From Neodontobutis hainanensis (Eukaryota; Chordata; Actinopteri; Gobiiformes; Odontobutidae), in assembly GCA_024349245.1 (NCBI GenBank), contig JALDNG010000103.1, positions 101,001-165,000 of the forward strand: 64,000 nucleotides of DNA, read 5' to 3'. The notes under the pieces are model-generated. The model made no database searches. It had not been told where the DNA came from and was given only the letters and a program-made list of their open reading frames with translations. The position numbers were made by a program, and so were the translations under genes. This document shows, piece after piece, positions 10,301-20,180 of this stretch. The first letter of the stretch is position 1. Each line of letters begins with the position of its first letter.

Positions 10301-12964
10301 TGCCAGGTGGCTTTCCTGATGCAACCCTCTCCATTTATCTGGTCTTGAGAACAGCAAAAAGAACACTGGCTTGTGACTCATTATGGCTGGAGCTTTGGTA
10401 ATAATATACTATGGATATAGTGAAAATAGTGATATTTTTTGCTATAATGCTTTTCATGAAAACAAGCGTGGAAAAACTTTCAGCTTAATCCTCCTTCCTT
10501 AATATAACTTAAAACCATGCACATTAATCATTTAAACTAAAACAATGACTAAAACTTTAGCACAACCACTCATTTGAGTATTTTTTTCAAACCTACTGAG
10601 GCCTGTGTAGTTAAATCTGTAGTTCTTCCACTCTTCTATGTTGCTGGTGTCATAAATGGCATCAATAAGATACTCATATTCGTCGTCATCTAAGATACTG
10701 ATCAGGGTTAACTCATCTCCAACGATGAGGGAGTTCCAAAACTGCAGGACACACCCAGAGGCCTTAGTCGTGGCAATCACATCGTTGCGGTAGTCCTTTT
10801 CTTTGCGCCACTTTATTTTAGGTGTAGTGTAAGCCATTTCAAAGGTAGTTTGTTTTGCTGGTGCAGTTTCTCCTGAAGGAAATAAAGTGTTGTGCAGGTT
10901 GTTTGTGTGAGCGAGGCTATTTCAAGGTTGTTATTTGATATTTTGGCTGACCCAATAAACCTCAGTGGCCTAAGAGCCAATGGTCTATTGCCTTCCATGT
11001 AACGTTTCCACTTGTTTTGCTGTAATCCGTTCTTTTTATGGAGCTAGACTAATATTTATTTTTTTTTTTACATATTAGTAAGTTACAGCCTCAGTTAGTG
11101 ATGGCCAAAAATGATCATTTTATTTATTATTAATTGTGCAAATAAAATAATCTTCTTGATTATGCTAATTTACTTTATAAACTTTACAAATTCCTGTGCT
11201 TGTATGTTTAGTGTAAGTGGTAATTTAACATTCCCCAACGGCTTTAAGGAAGTTATACATTAGTCATGCAGTTGTATTTTCACTTTTGAGTCATAATATT
11301 TAAATTAACATTTTACATTTATTTATTTAGCTGACGCTTTTATCCAAAGCAACGTAGATTAAGCTTCTGGAGAAAAGGAGGGTTAAATGTCTTGCCCAAG
11401 GACCTAACGACAGTATGAACTGAGGGGAGAGTAGGAATCAAACCATTAACCTTTTGGTTAAGGGACAAGTCCTCCACTGAGCCACTGCGCCCCCTTATAT
11501 GCAGAATAATAATTAACCTTTAATATTGAGACCAAGACAATTACTTTTACATTAATTCATTCATGAATGAATGAAATACTTTTACAAACATAGGCTAAGT
11601 CAAAACAGGCAGGGTGCTCTTTGTCATTCCCCTGTTTCCTGTTTCTTTGTTGTACCAAATAAAAAATGTGTTGTGATGTGAATGTGATGAAAAAAAAAGA
11701 ATAAAGGGGAGACTAGGACTTGGTCAGGACCAAGACCAGTATCAGACGCTGGAAGAGATCCAAGAACTACAAGTTCAGTCTCAGACCAAATCCAAATTCA
11801 AAGTGCTGTAACTGTTCGGAGAAAGCAGCAATATTTTGGATTATTTTGATATTTTGCATTATTTAATAAAATTTTGGTATAAATTGCTGCCTCTTAAAAT
11901 CTCAAAATAATGCATTCTTTCCTAAAAAATTTTTTTTAAAAAGAGACCCATGTTTATTAGTGCTGACATGTATCGACTTCAAACTTCATGCAGTCTTCTT
12001 TAGAACAATCATGTTACACTAATGTGTCTTGTAGCTGGTATATACAGGATTTGTTGTCCTACCTGGAGCAGTGGAACCACCGAGGCCCACTTGTACCACT
12101 TTTAGAACAGCGTCACAATAACATCATGTGCGTTTGAGGAAGACTGCAGGAAGCTATTAGTTGATGCATGTCAGCACAATACTCATAAATATGGGTCTGT
12201 TTTCAAGAAACATTAAGGAAAGTGAACATTTGTGGAATTAACCTTTTAGGACTATTGGACTTTCTCCATGATTAAAACACAGTCAACATCTGAATATTGC
12301 AAAACAGACAATATTATTTGTTGTTTAATTATTTCCACTATAACTTTTACTTTCATTTGGAAAGACTTGTTTTGTAAATCTATTTTTGCTTTGGGTTTTC
12401 TTCTTATATCTTTACATTGACATGCAAAGGGTGAATGCCTGGGAATATGGAATAAGTCTTTTTCATTATGCATTTCATTTATGTGGATCGGCCTACTGTA
12501 AGAAGATACTGTGAAACGAACAATAACCTTTTGATACACAACACTATCATGTCCTCTATTAATAGTTTATGAATGTTTTTTAAATTGGCCCTTGCTCATC
12601 AAATTTATTAATTTATTAAAGAGAGATAGTTCTTACCGTCCCCCTCAGCCACCCAGCGCATGTCCCCTCCCTGTGGCTCAATGATCAGATTAGCTGTGAC
12701 TCCTTTAGGAAACAGCTGCCGCATGGCTTCCAGGTCTCCAGTGTACACTGCGTTTTGGACCACAACATCCTGGCAGACTGCCGGTGGCATGGCTCTAATG
12801 CTGAGCCTCAGAGTGGCCCTGTCCATGGCCTCCTTTTTTAGCAGGTAGCTGTTACATTTGTAGGAGGCCAGCTGCCTGTTGTGCTTGTGTCTCTCCAGCA
12901 ATTCTTCCTCCACTGCAAGAGAGCGCAAGGCCGTGGGTGTGAAGACAAAACTGCCACAGGACAT
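4134..12964 (-). CDS. asb10: asb10 gene, complete coding span: ankyrin repeat and SOCS box protein 10
   Basis: Substrate-recognition subunit of an elongin B/C-Cullin 5 E3 ubiquitin ligase. The long form (exon 1A at 12637-12964 plus exons 3-6) encodes 466 aa and the short form (exon 1B at 10597-10837 plus the same exons) 437 aa; human ASB10 is about 467 aa. Shared exons carry seven ankyrin-type repeats, recognised by TPLHITASRG, TALHEAC, MPLHLC, TPLHIAARNG, TPLNAAC, SPLHMACKN and the degenerate GPMHNIL, then the ASB10-specific NHGSIRVWPGALP stretch and a C-terminal SOCS box. All junction phases agree (1, 2, 0, 0). Human ASB10 is expressed mainly in muscle and eye tissues and has been linked to open-angle glaucoma; nothing in the sequence speaks to that here. 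Confidence 0.95.
4320..4398 (-). other. asb10 GC-AG intron
   Basis: 79 bp, donor GCAAGA, acceptor preceded by a long T/C tract. Needed to keep the ASB10 frame, as no GT donor nearby gives the conserved junction. Confidence 0.85.
4399..4512 (-). CDS. asb10: asb10 coding exon 5
   Basis: 114 nt, 38 codons, phase 0 at both ends, acceptor TTTAG/GTT. Encodes VIKHCSESPRTIEVLLNAY and then KWVEAVSPEVYK, matching CPRTIEVLMNTYS in human ASB10. The donor is GC rather than GT: AAG/GCAAGA, the usual context of functional GC-AG introns. Too short to show up as a long open frame, but phase and homology on both sides support it. Confidence 0.9.
4671..4745. promoter_or_regulatory. Cluster of TAAT/ATTA homeodomain cores in an asb10 intron
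   Basis: Within 75 bp are attatgcaattag, gctaattaatc, tattaac and cctaattagg, at least five TAAT cores including two TAATTA palindromes, in otherwise unremarkable DNA. Candidate enhancer, possibly for gbx1 next door; function is inferred only. Confidence 0.3.
5352..5625 (+). repeat. tRNA-derived SINE (family A)
   Basis: 5' head with a pol III A box (tagctcagtgg at 5360-5370) and B box (gtttcgatccc near 5404), then the fish-typical middle gtccttgggcaagacattta and the 3' tail aaagcgctatataaaaat. Related copies: 7237-7444, 11306-11496, 32023-32262 and 38757-38883. Confidence 0.8.
5643..6028 (+). repeat. tRNA-derived SINE (family B)
   Basis: Head gtgccagagtggttagcac resembles a Ser/Leu-type tRNA A box, with a B box gagttcaaaccc near 5700. 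The body has the common fish sequence gtgaggagtttgtatgtcct and tail gggataggctccagtcac ... gcggtagaaaatgaatgaat, which resembles a LINE 3' end. A truncated reverse-oriented copy is at 32740-32870. Confidence 0.8.
6441..6945 (-). CDS. asb10: asb10 coding exon 4 (ankyrin repeats)
   Basis: 505 nt, acceptor CTGCAG/A, donor ATG/GTAGGT (phase 0). Begins CAKYLLQYGAAINGR, completing the repeat split at the exon 3 junction, and continues with four ankyrin-type units. The insertion CSQPQEVKQLESYFKVCKM lies in the same place as the longer loop in human ASB10. Ends with RVVRALLNHGSIRVWPGALPM, the most conserved segment. Confidence 0.95.
7237..7444 (+). repeat. tRNA-derived SINE, family A head with L2-like tail
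   Basis: Same head as 5352-5625 (A box tagctcagtgg, B box ggttcgattct) but the 3' end reads tttggataaaagcgtctgct..., a different tail type found on many fish SINEs. Head and tail modules have thus been recombined between copies in this window. Confidence 0.75.
7632..9116 (-). mobile_element. Degenerate Tc1-like transposon
   Basis: Flanked by TA, with terminal inverted repeats containing gttgggacactgtacaaatt (left, 7654-7673) and aatttgtacagtgtcccaac (right). The interior is a decayed transposase on the minus strand: around 8307-8624 it encodes RKGQGRKTVLDAWDLQA and SVNTIHRAIRRCQIKLYRSKKKPYLN, the paired-like DNA-binding region of Tc1/mariner transposases. Frames are broken throughout and internal deletions are evident. 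Not functional. Confidence 0.85.
8307..8624 (-). pseudogene. Tc1-like transposase fragment
   Basis: The longest surviving frame of the element, covering the second helix-turn-helix and the start of the catalytic domain; truncated at both ends relative to a transposase of about 340 aa. The first catalytic Asp motif (WSDES-type) lies beyond the break. Confidence 0.75.
9235..9502 (-). CDS. asb10: asb10 coding exon 3 (first shared exon)
   Basis: 268 nt, acceptor CTGCAG/GG, donor GA/GTGAGT (phase 2). Encodes LWSLTYEQELTTPLHITA, two ankyrin repeats (LLLQRGADVDIA, LLLLHGANANAV) and the start of a third that breaks at PESLE. The reading frame is open for about 295 bases upstream of the acceptor, but that extension has no family resemblance and is intron. 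Confidence 0.94.
9503..10596 (-). other. asb10 intron between exons 1B and 3
   Basis: 1.09 kb. AT-rich; contains part of an old interspersed repeat at 10246-10390. No exon seen. Confidence 0.85.
10246..10390 (+). repeat. Fragment of a common fish interspersed repeat
   Basis: Contains gaggtcgccacagc and, further on, ctttcctgatgcaaccctct and cactggcttgtg, segments I recognise from an abundant teleost repeat. Family name not certain. Confidence 0.45.
10597..10837 (-). CDS. asb10: asb10 alternative first coding exon 1B
   Basis: 241 nt. Starts at the ATG 10837-10835 (MAYTTPKIKWRKEKD) and ends CTC A/GTAGGT (phase 1). It contains VLQFWNSLIVGDELTLIS and IYDTSNIEEWKNYRFN, which parallel FWQAVLAGD and DTSDPERWRDFRFN in the human ASB10 form. 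Joined to exon 3 the split codon becomes Arg (GLR-LWSLTY), as in human (ALR-LWSLTY). It lies inside the intron between exon 1A and exon 3, so it should have its own promoter at about 10.85-11.0 kb. Confidence 0.9.
10838..12636 (-). other. asb10 intron between exons 1A and 1B
   Basis: 1.8 kb. Contains the presumed exon 1B promoter next to 10838, a reverse SINE (11306-11496) and low-complexity A/T. No other coding signal. Confidence 0.75.
11306..11496 (-). repeat. tRNA-derived SINE (family A), reverse orientation
   Basis: Reads on the minus strand from the head (ggggcgcagtggctcagtgg) through tccttgggcaagacattta to the tail agcaaatgaa-like (tgacgcttttatccaaag on the plus strand). Same L2-like tail as 7237-7444. 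Confidence 0.75.
12637..12964 (-). CDS. asb10: asb10 alternative first coding exon 1A
   Basis: 328 nt. Starts with MSCGSFVFTPTALRSL at the ATG 12964-12962 and ends GAC G/GTAAGA (phase 1). It encodes a charged helical stretch rich in Glu, His and Lys, then SIRAMPPAVCQDVVVQNAVY and GDLEAMRQLFPKG, an ankyrin-like half-repeat. Joined to exon 3 it gives EGDG-LWSLTY. A short open tail beyond the donor is intron. Confidence 0.9.
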
Positions 12965-13385
12965 GCTGGTTAGCTCGTCCCTCGCTGTGAAAAATGGTTT
13001 TGGTAACGTCGATCAAGGCCTGTCCCTCTGCTTCTGTCTCTGGCTAATGTCCACTCTGTGCCCGCTAGCTGTTCACAGAGTTGTTTTGATCTTTATCTGG
13101 TTTGAGTCCCTCCCTGCAGTGTGACAAGTAATGCTATTTTTATGTCTCACATGCAGCCACTTGAGCCACTCCTGTTATGCCTCTAGGCCATAAAGTCTCT
13201 TGCAGGTTCAAGTGTAATATGGCTTAAATCCAATTTAACCTTTAACTGGACTTCAACTAATTTTGAGGAGATATTATGCAATTTCTTCCTCAATATCTTT
13301 ACAGGATATAGAAGTATAGAGGTTTGACATAACATTTTTATCTATTCTAAATTATCTTCAGTATATGAGTATTCCAGAGATCAGA

Positions 13386-13541
<156 letters not shown>

Positions 13542-16500
13542 GACGTCTGCCTCGAACTAAACTGAAAACATTACTAATAAAGTTTGTTGTGGTTGTACTT
13601 CAGTAAAGTTATGGAACTTACCCAATACTCAGCGCCTTTAAATAATAATCAACACTTAAAGGTCAAACAGAACAGCTCCCATGAATGCTCCAATGTTATA
13701 TAAATAAATATATAAAAGATTTGTGGGTTATAAATTTGTGTATATTTTGTCTTTACTTTTGCTTGTATAAGACCAAACCCAAATGCTCTATTTCTTAGCT
13801 CTTGTGTGTACCACGTGTGTACAAAGTGTCTCTTTCTGCTTTATATTTTTTTTCACAAGCCTAATGGATTTTCTGAATCCATGGCTCCCTGCATTCGAAC
13901 ATTAGGCTGAATGACTGGCAACCGCTGTGTCACTCTGCCCCACGTGTAGTCGTCTGATGGCAGAGGGACGGAGCGTAATTAAGACTCCTTAGCCTACACT
14001 CGCTCGGCATCTGACAAACATCTCTTATGATGGAGTGACAACCATTTTGTAGCACTCGCAGAAATGGTTGTTCTAGTTTTAATATACTTGGATCATGGCT
14101 AGGCTTTGTGGCTGGGAATTGGATTTAGATTTTCTTATATTGTCACCCAGTATATAAAATGTATTATTTGTGGTTTGTCTATATTTGGCCATTTAATTTA
14201 GTTTTGGCCTTGGCTTTGGTACTGGGGCTATAGACACTCATTGTCTGGGGTCCATGTTAGCCAAAACGCTTATGAATATTTGAGGGGAGGTAGGTAATAT
14301 ATTTGATAAATTTTCACGATATGGATGTTTCATTAGGTTTTCAATGAAGAGCTAATGAGTTTATTGCAGTTTGTTATTACTTAGGTTCATAGTAAAATCA
14401 AATTCTAGTTTCTAGAAAAACTGACAGGAAGCCAAAATGCTTAGGTCAGTTACTCCTGAGTTATAAAGTTTTAAAAGTGAGTAATTAATTTGGAAAGTGC
14501 TGAGAAACGTCTTAAGTCTTAGATTTCTATGCAAGGAATTCTCCAGTTGGCCAGTATAAAAACTTAAGGATTGCTTCAATGTGTTTAGTCCAGACTCAGG
14601 AGACACCAGTAATCCGTTACCAGTTGATCTCAGAGTCCTATGAAGTTCATATAAAGTTATTAGGTCAGCTAAATATTTTGCCTTATGTTTTAAACTATAT
14701 TTGATTATAAAAGTTTTATTATCCTCAAGGAAAAAATGTAATATTGCAGATAAATGGCCATGTGCTGTTCAGCAATTACATCACATATTGCATGTTTTCC
14801 TATTTTGTGACCCTAATTCAAATGTGGTGCTCTCAATGCACAAATCATCTTCTTATCTACCACTATGTAGGAGTCTATGAGGGCTGTGGCAAACAAGGTC
14901 AACACAGCAGGTAGAGGAATATTTGATATTTGTAAAGGGGTTTTACCTTCTCGTTGGGAAACGCAGAAGCATGGCTGTGTCTCATCTATACCTTAACGAC
15001 TGTTGCGGTATGGAAATCAAGGTCATTTATTTTATGTTACAGTTTGGTAATAGACGCCACATTAAACTGAAAGCGAATAAGAGTTTCAACTTTGAAAACA
15101 CACATTACCAGAGAGAGTCTAGGAATATTGTTTTTGCGGCTGGAGTACATCCTTTTAAATGATATACATAATGAGTTTATAATATGCATCTGGGCTACCT
15201 CCTCTCTACTTTGATGTCTTCCAAATGGCCCGGGTGTCATCAGCAAAACATGTAGGCACTTTCCCGCCTCATTGACTCCCAAATGTATTTTAAATATCAT
15301 TCCTGGTAACGCAATTATTTAAAACGCTGAACTAAACACTTACTAATGGGGAAAAAGACAGCAGCCTCGATAAATTCATTTCTCAAATGGTGGGCATTCG
15401 TGTTTTTTTTTCTTCTCCGTCTCTCTCTGTGAAGCGATGGCAACTCTGATGACAAGAAAAAAAATACAAGCACTAGTCATAACACCCCCTGCCCTCTTTT
15501 CCTCTCCTCCAGGACATATTAAATGGTTTGGTTTCCTCACATTACCCACTAGTAGGATCTCTCCATTGTGGTCAACTCACAAGGTGGTGAGAGACTGGAC
15601 ATCAGCAACAGCCCTGATGAGAGAAAAGCACTTCATTTATGCAATCATAGGCAATTAGTTCCCTCTGATTATGTGCCTCTTAATGCTGTTTTGAGTACTG
15701 TGGCACACAGTAATACTGAAAGAGATTAAACTATAGCCCTCCCTCCACTCCAAACGCTCATTTAATATAGCGAGAACATAATGAAATGTACACAGTAATT
15801 ACAGTAATATTAAATGCTAATGGGTTTGAAATTGGATTTGTTGGTAGTAGAAGGCAGTCACTTAAACAAAAGGAAGTCCAAGTTGAGAGAGTGTCACTAT
15901 GAGATCATAGCTCTCTGATGCCTCGGTGTCCAGTTTCATCATTATGTGGAGGGGACTTGTCTCAGTATTTCCCCTTGGGAGGGGCTAGAGGAAGGGTCTG
16001 GGGAGAGGGAGGTCTAGGGTTCCTGGCTTAGACAGCTGTCCTGGTGACATGGTCCGGTATGGTCAACAGAAAGTAAATGAATGAATTGATAAACATTTTC
16101 TCGGTGTTCAAAGACACAAATCATGCCTGTCATATAAGATATAACAAAACAATTACAGATACTTTTTATAGAATTGTGAATATAACCAGTCATACGCCTA
16201 GACATGTGTGACTGTTAACTTTACATGAAGCCATGTGTTCTTTAATGTTTGTTTGATTGTTGTAATACTTTCAAATTAGTTTTACTCTTGTGGTAATGCT
16301 GCTTTAGATCCTGTCCTTTCCCAGCTTGTAATGGCATTGAAGTGGTTTTAATGACCACTCAGACTTGGTTTGCCCCATGGCTCGAGTCCACAACTGGTTT
16401 TAGATAAGATTCCTTGTTTTAAACCTCCCAAAGGTCTCATCACAATTCCTGGGATGTTGGTGAAGAACTTGAAAGAATTTACAGAGCTTTGAAGGGAACA

Positions 16501-16689
16501 GCAGTCCTAAACTATTGTGTGGAGGCATGATTACTTTTTTGCATGCTCTTTCTGCTCTATCTATAATGTATTGTATCAGTCTTTGCAGATTCCAATTGCC
16601 TCTCAATGCACTGATCACCACACAAATAGCCCTCTGTTTCATCATGACAATTGAGAGGTTCATATTTCAACCTAATAGTCCTTTATAAC

Positions 16690-17280
16690 TTTAACCATCT
16701 ATCACAACCTCATTTCATTGCGGCTGCAGTTAATACGCGCTTCCCTGCCAAGTGGAACATTTTCTAATGATGCACTCTCACATGAAAACAAGGCAAGCCA
16801 ACCCGGCCGCTGCATCACTCACTAATGCACCCATCTATAATGTGTTCATAGCAGTCTGCCTAAAGGAGGCCGCGATGACTACCACTAGGCATAGACACAA
16901 TATGCAGAAGATACAAAAACCTAAATGGCCATGATAATCATGAACAAAGTCACAGCCATGAAAAGACTATATGGCCATCATAATAACATCTGTAGATTTC
17001 CAGTCATTACCAAGAATACAGAGAAACAACCAAAATGGGCATCTCAACAACAACAGTCACTGGTGCATTAGGAAGAGCTTGGCTTTGTAAGCTGCGGTCG
17101 GATAAAGGTATCTTAATAGATGTATATGTAAAGCCTGATGTAAACACCGTCCTAATTAGAGAGACCTTTATCAGTTGCTTTATTTATGCAGATTGGACTG
17201 TTGCAACTGCTGGTGTCATTATCATGCAATCAAGTACTATTCATCTGACAGTGTTGTCTTTGAAAACCTGATTAGGATGC
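16690..17280. promoter_or_regulatory. Candidate noncoding regulatory stretch
   Basis: Non-repetitive, balanced composition, with tctaatgatgcac, cactaatgcacc, cctaattagagag and atttatgcagattgg. It resembles developmental enhancer DNA but no homology can be shown from the window alone. Confidence 0.25.
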
Positions 17281-18162
17281 ATAACAAGGATACAATGTTG
17301 TGTGATTTTTTTTTTTCAGACACTTTGTAAATATGTCTATGTTTAAAGCAACCTGAATAACTTTGCCTAGGTGACAAGGACTAGACACCATTAACTTAGC
17401 CTTTTAGGATTGTGGCATTTTAATAAAAAGTAAAAATCTTGTGAACATCAACAATTTCCCTTTGTTTTGTGATTTTTGCCAGAGAGAGGTTACAATGATG
17501 GATTAAGGTCTGAGAAATAAATGGTTAAGCACTTACAGCATGGACAGTTCAGATTGTTATAAAGTATCCAAAATATAAACTTATGTAAAGCTTCTAAAGT
17601 TATATTTTATAGTTTAGTTTGAATTTTATTTTAAATTGTAATTGATGCTATAGTCACAATTTGCAACAAAGAAAAACTTTCAGTTGCCATTTCTTAGAAA
17701 TATAACATTTTGAAGTTTCTCCTCAAAAACCCAGGTCTGTGTGACTTTGATTTTTTTTTTATAAAATATATATTCCAAAGTTGGACATGTTTCAGTCATG
17801 TAGGCAATTGACTCACAAGTCAGCATAAAAAAGTAAAGTAGCTCCCACACTTGAGGTAAGAATGTGCAATTGTACTTCCACTAGTAATGCATCTTAATCC
17901 ATGTTCATTTTTACTTTTCTAAATCAAATTGCCAGAGTTTTGTAGCTTTTGTTCTGTATTCCAACCACCTGCTCAATTTTACACCTGCTGCCATTTTGTG
18001 TCAAGATAACAGGTGTTGCGTTTGACTGAAGCTACAGAAGTGGATAATGACAGAGCCTGCAGGTGTGGAGCAGGTACGAGACTTTATAGACAACCAGAAC
18101 AAAAGCTGCCTAGTTTGTTAGTATTAAAAGAAAAAAGTACACATTTTTTAACTGAAGTTCCA

Positions 18163-18168
18163 TTTATT
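18163..18168 (-). promoter_or_regulatory. Candidate H2B variant poly(A) signal
   Basis: Minus-strand AATAAA about 210 nt past the H2B stop. With no histone stem-loop seen in between, it suggests a polyadenylated mRNA. Confidence 0.45.
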
Positions 18169-18270
18169 TTTGAGAATGACAGTCCATTCTCTGGAACAAA
18201 AGATAAAGTTAATATAGCTTTACAATCACTTTTGTAGAACCGTGTGTAGCCTCAAGACTCTGGGTTGACA

Positions 18271-18284
18271 ACTCCATCTTGTGG
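18271..18284 (-). promoter_or_regulatory. CTCF-like motif, H2B 3' flank
   Basis: Minus strand reads CCACAAGATGGAGT, a fair match to the CTCF core. Confidence 0.25.
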
Positions 18285-18375
18285 CGAGTTAAACGCGTTA
18301 CAGTTTATCACAACTCAAAGTAAAGTGAAACATCAATACTTGTATTCATTAGTCTGTAATATAGGCTTTGGGCCG

Positions 18376-18612
18376 TCACTTGGAGCTGGTGTACTTCGTG
18401 ACCGCCTTTGTACCCTCGGACACGGCGTGTTTGGCCAGTTCCCCGGGCAGCAGCAGCCGGACCGCGGTCTGCACTTCTCTGCTGGTGATGGTCGAGCGTT
18501 TGTTGTACTGCGCCAAACGCGACGCTTCAGTGGCAATCCTCTCAAACAGGTCGTTTACGAAGGAGTTCATGATGCTCATTGCTCGGCTGGAAATGCCTGT
18601 GTCGGGATGAAC
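18376..18612 (-). CDS. H2B variant exon 2
   Basis: 237 nt including the TGA at 18378-18376; acceptor CTCAAG/GTT. Encodes VHPDTGISSRAMSIM through TKYTSSK, 78 residues. An in-frame Met (SRAM-SIMNSF) could be misread as the start of a shorter protein, but the upstream codons continue the H2B fold without a break. Confidence 0.93.
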   Translation of the reverse strand, partial: VHPDTGISSRAMSIMNSFVNDLFERIATEASRLAQYNKRSTITSREVQTAVRLLLPGELAKHAVSEGTKAVTKYTSSK

Positions 18613-18829
18613 CTTGAGTATAGTAAATAAATAAATAAATAAAAATAAAATTGCTAGTAATGTTTACTTAACGCTTTCTGTAAAATAGTTGTAGGCCAAT
18701 ATTATGGTAACTCACCTGCTTTAAAACTTTATAAATGTACATGGCATAGGTCTCCCTTCTTTTTACTTTTCTTTTTGCCTTCTTTTCACCAGAATTCTTG
18801 GCTTTCTTTTTTGATATTTCCCCAGTCAT
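18376..18829 (-). CDS. Intron-containing histone H2B variant (H2B.K-like), complete
   Basis: Core nucleosome histone that pairs with H2A. Two exons encode 116 aa; canonical H2B is about 125. The histone fold is intact: YKVLKQVHPDTGIS in helix 1, MNSFVNDLFERIATEASRLA in helix 2, STITSREVQTAVRLLLPGEL and AKHAVSEGTKAVTKYTSSK at the C-terminus, so Lys120 and its acidic-patch neighbours are kept. The N-tail is short and divergent (MTGEISKKKAKNSGEKKAK) and lacks the PEPAKSAPAPKK start. Core changes from canonical H2B include KRRETYAMYIY, SSRAMSIM, NDLF, IATEAS and AQYNK. A 103-bp intron splits KQ from VHPD. No stem-loop follows the stop; AATAAA does. These traits and the locus fit the germline variant H2B.K, but that name is an inference. 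Confidence 0.9.
18716..18829 (-). CDS. H2B variant exon 1
   Basis: 114 nt, 38 codons, ATG at 18829-18827, donor CAG/GTGAGT, phase 0. Encodes the whole lysine-rich N-tail and the first part of helix 1, ending IYKVLKQ. Too short to be caught as a long open frame. Confidence 0.9.
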
Positions 18830-18865
18830 TTTGAAAGCAAGTCAAATGTACTTCTCTCATGCAAG

Positions 18866-18991
18866 CTTTTTATAATAGATAAATTTTTTTGGACCGAAAA
18901 TCCCGACATCTTTCCCGCGGGAGTTGCTTATATTTGGCTGTAATTAGCAGTAAATTGAACGCACCTGCTCTGTTCTGACAAAGGCGGGGCC
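18866..18991 (-). promoter_or_regulatory. Compact H2B variant promoter: TATA box, E2F-like site, GC box
   Basis: On the minus strand, TATAAAAAG at 18874-18866 lies about 37 bp upstream of the ATG, implying a very short 5' UTR. The palindrome tcccgcggga at 18913-18922 within tttcccgc fits an E2F site. A GC box ggcggggcc is at 18983-18991. TATA plus an E2F-like site suggests cell-cycle or germline control, an inference from motifs. Confidence 0.55.
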
Positions 18992-19085
18992 AAGACTCTC
19001 CTCGGAGGCATGCAATAATTGACTTGGTGTATATCCGTAGTAGCCAAGGGGATTGTTTTTTGTTGGTGGCACAATCACTATTTTG

Positions 19086-19086
<1 letters not shown>

Positions 19087-19131
<45 letters not shown>
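19087..19131. repeat. (AT)n microsatellite
   Basis: About 45 bp of uninterrupted AT. Confidence 0.95.
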
Positions 19132-19133
<2 letters not shown>

Positions 19134-20168
19134 TCACAAGAATATGTACGTCCTCATATGTCCTCTCCAGGGCTCCGTAGATTCTAGCGGTAATGATTTG
19201 TAATTCATTTAAATTTCCACTGGGTGTCACACTTGTACCATTTATGACAGTATCTTTGAGGGCTATGCCACTATTTGGAATACATACATACATACATTAA
19301 TTCCACGAGCTTTTTTTCCCATGAAGACTTGCGTGTAAATTCACATTTTATTCAAAACATTTTTGAAAAATCCTAATCTATAATCATAAGCACATGCAAT
19401 TTTTTCTTGTTTTTGCTCACTGAGAAAATGAGCTTTACAAATTGTCTGAGAGACTGACTGTTGGTACATGGGGCAAGACATTGTCTTATTGACTACTTAA
19501 AATAAAATAAAATTGTGTTTGATACAGCCAACAATATAATTATAATTATAAAGCTCTGACTTTGAGTGGTGTCCTGAGCTGGACCCTGGAACGATGTTGA
19601 GTGAATGGATAAGCTCCAAAATAGTCCTGAAAGGGAGTGCAGCGGCTTATCTGTTTACATTTGTAACTCTGAATCAATTTGGCAGAAAATAGATTATTTT
19701 TCACGCACAGTACTCTTTCACTGCTGCAGCATCTGAACCATTTTCAAAAACACTGGTGACAGATGGAGCTGGGTCTGACCACAGTTGTGCTTCAAATGCC
19801 CTGGACTAACATTTAACTAAAATATAACATGTACATGCTGATGATTCACTTTTTGTATAAATCAAATCTTTATTTCAGCAATAAGTTAGAACACTTCTAG
19901 CATTACTGGTTCTCAAAAAAACATTTTATTTTCATTCTGAAATACCGCTCCAAAGCCTTTAGGTTAATTTCTTCACATAATATTATAAAATCATGCAGAG
20001 AACTTTGTCATATCAATGATAGGGCACTTAAATAAAACTGTAGTAATATGCAGCATTTCAATTGATTCTAACCAAATATATATTTCATACAGTTTACAAT
20101 ATGGTTGCATCAAACCGTGCACTGGAAATAGATAACAGTGGTTTGAGTGCTGTAATGTTCGCTTGGAG

Positions 20169-20180
20169 GCCCCCTAGTGG
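20169..20180 (-). promoter_or_regulatory. Strong CTCF-like motif
   Basis: Minus strand reads CCACTAGGGGGC, matching the CTCF core CCASYAGRGGGC at every position, within gaggccccctagtggg. Confidence 0.45.

Noticed and set aside
18376..18579. H2B as a short 67-aa protein starting at MSIMNSF
   Set aside because: Upstream codons VHPDTGISSRA and a separate first exon complete the histone fold.
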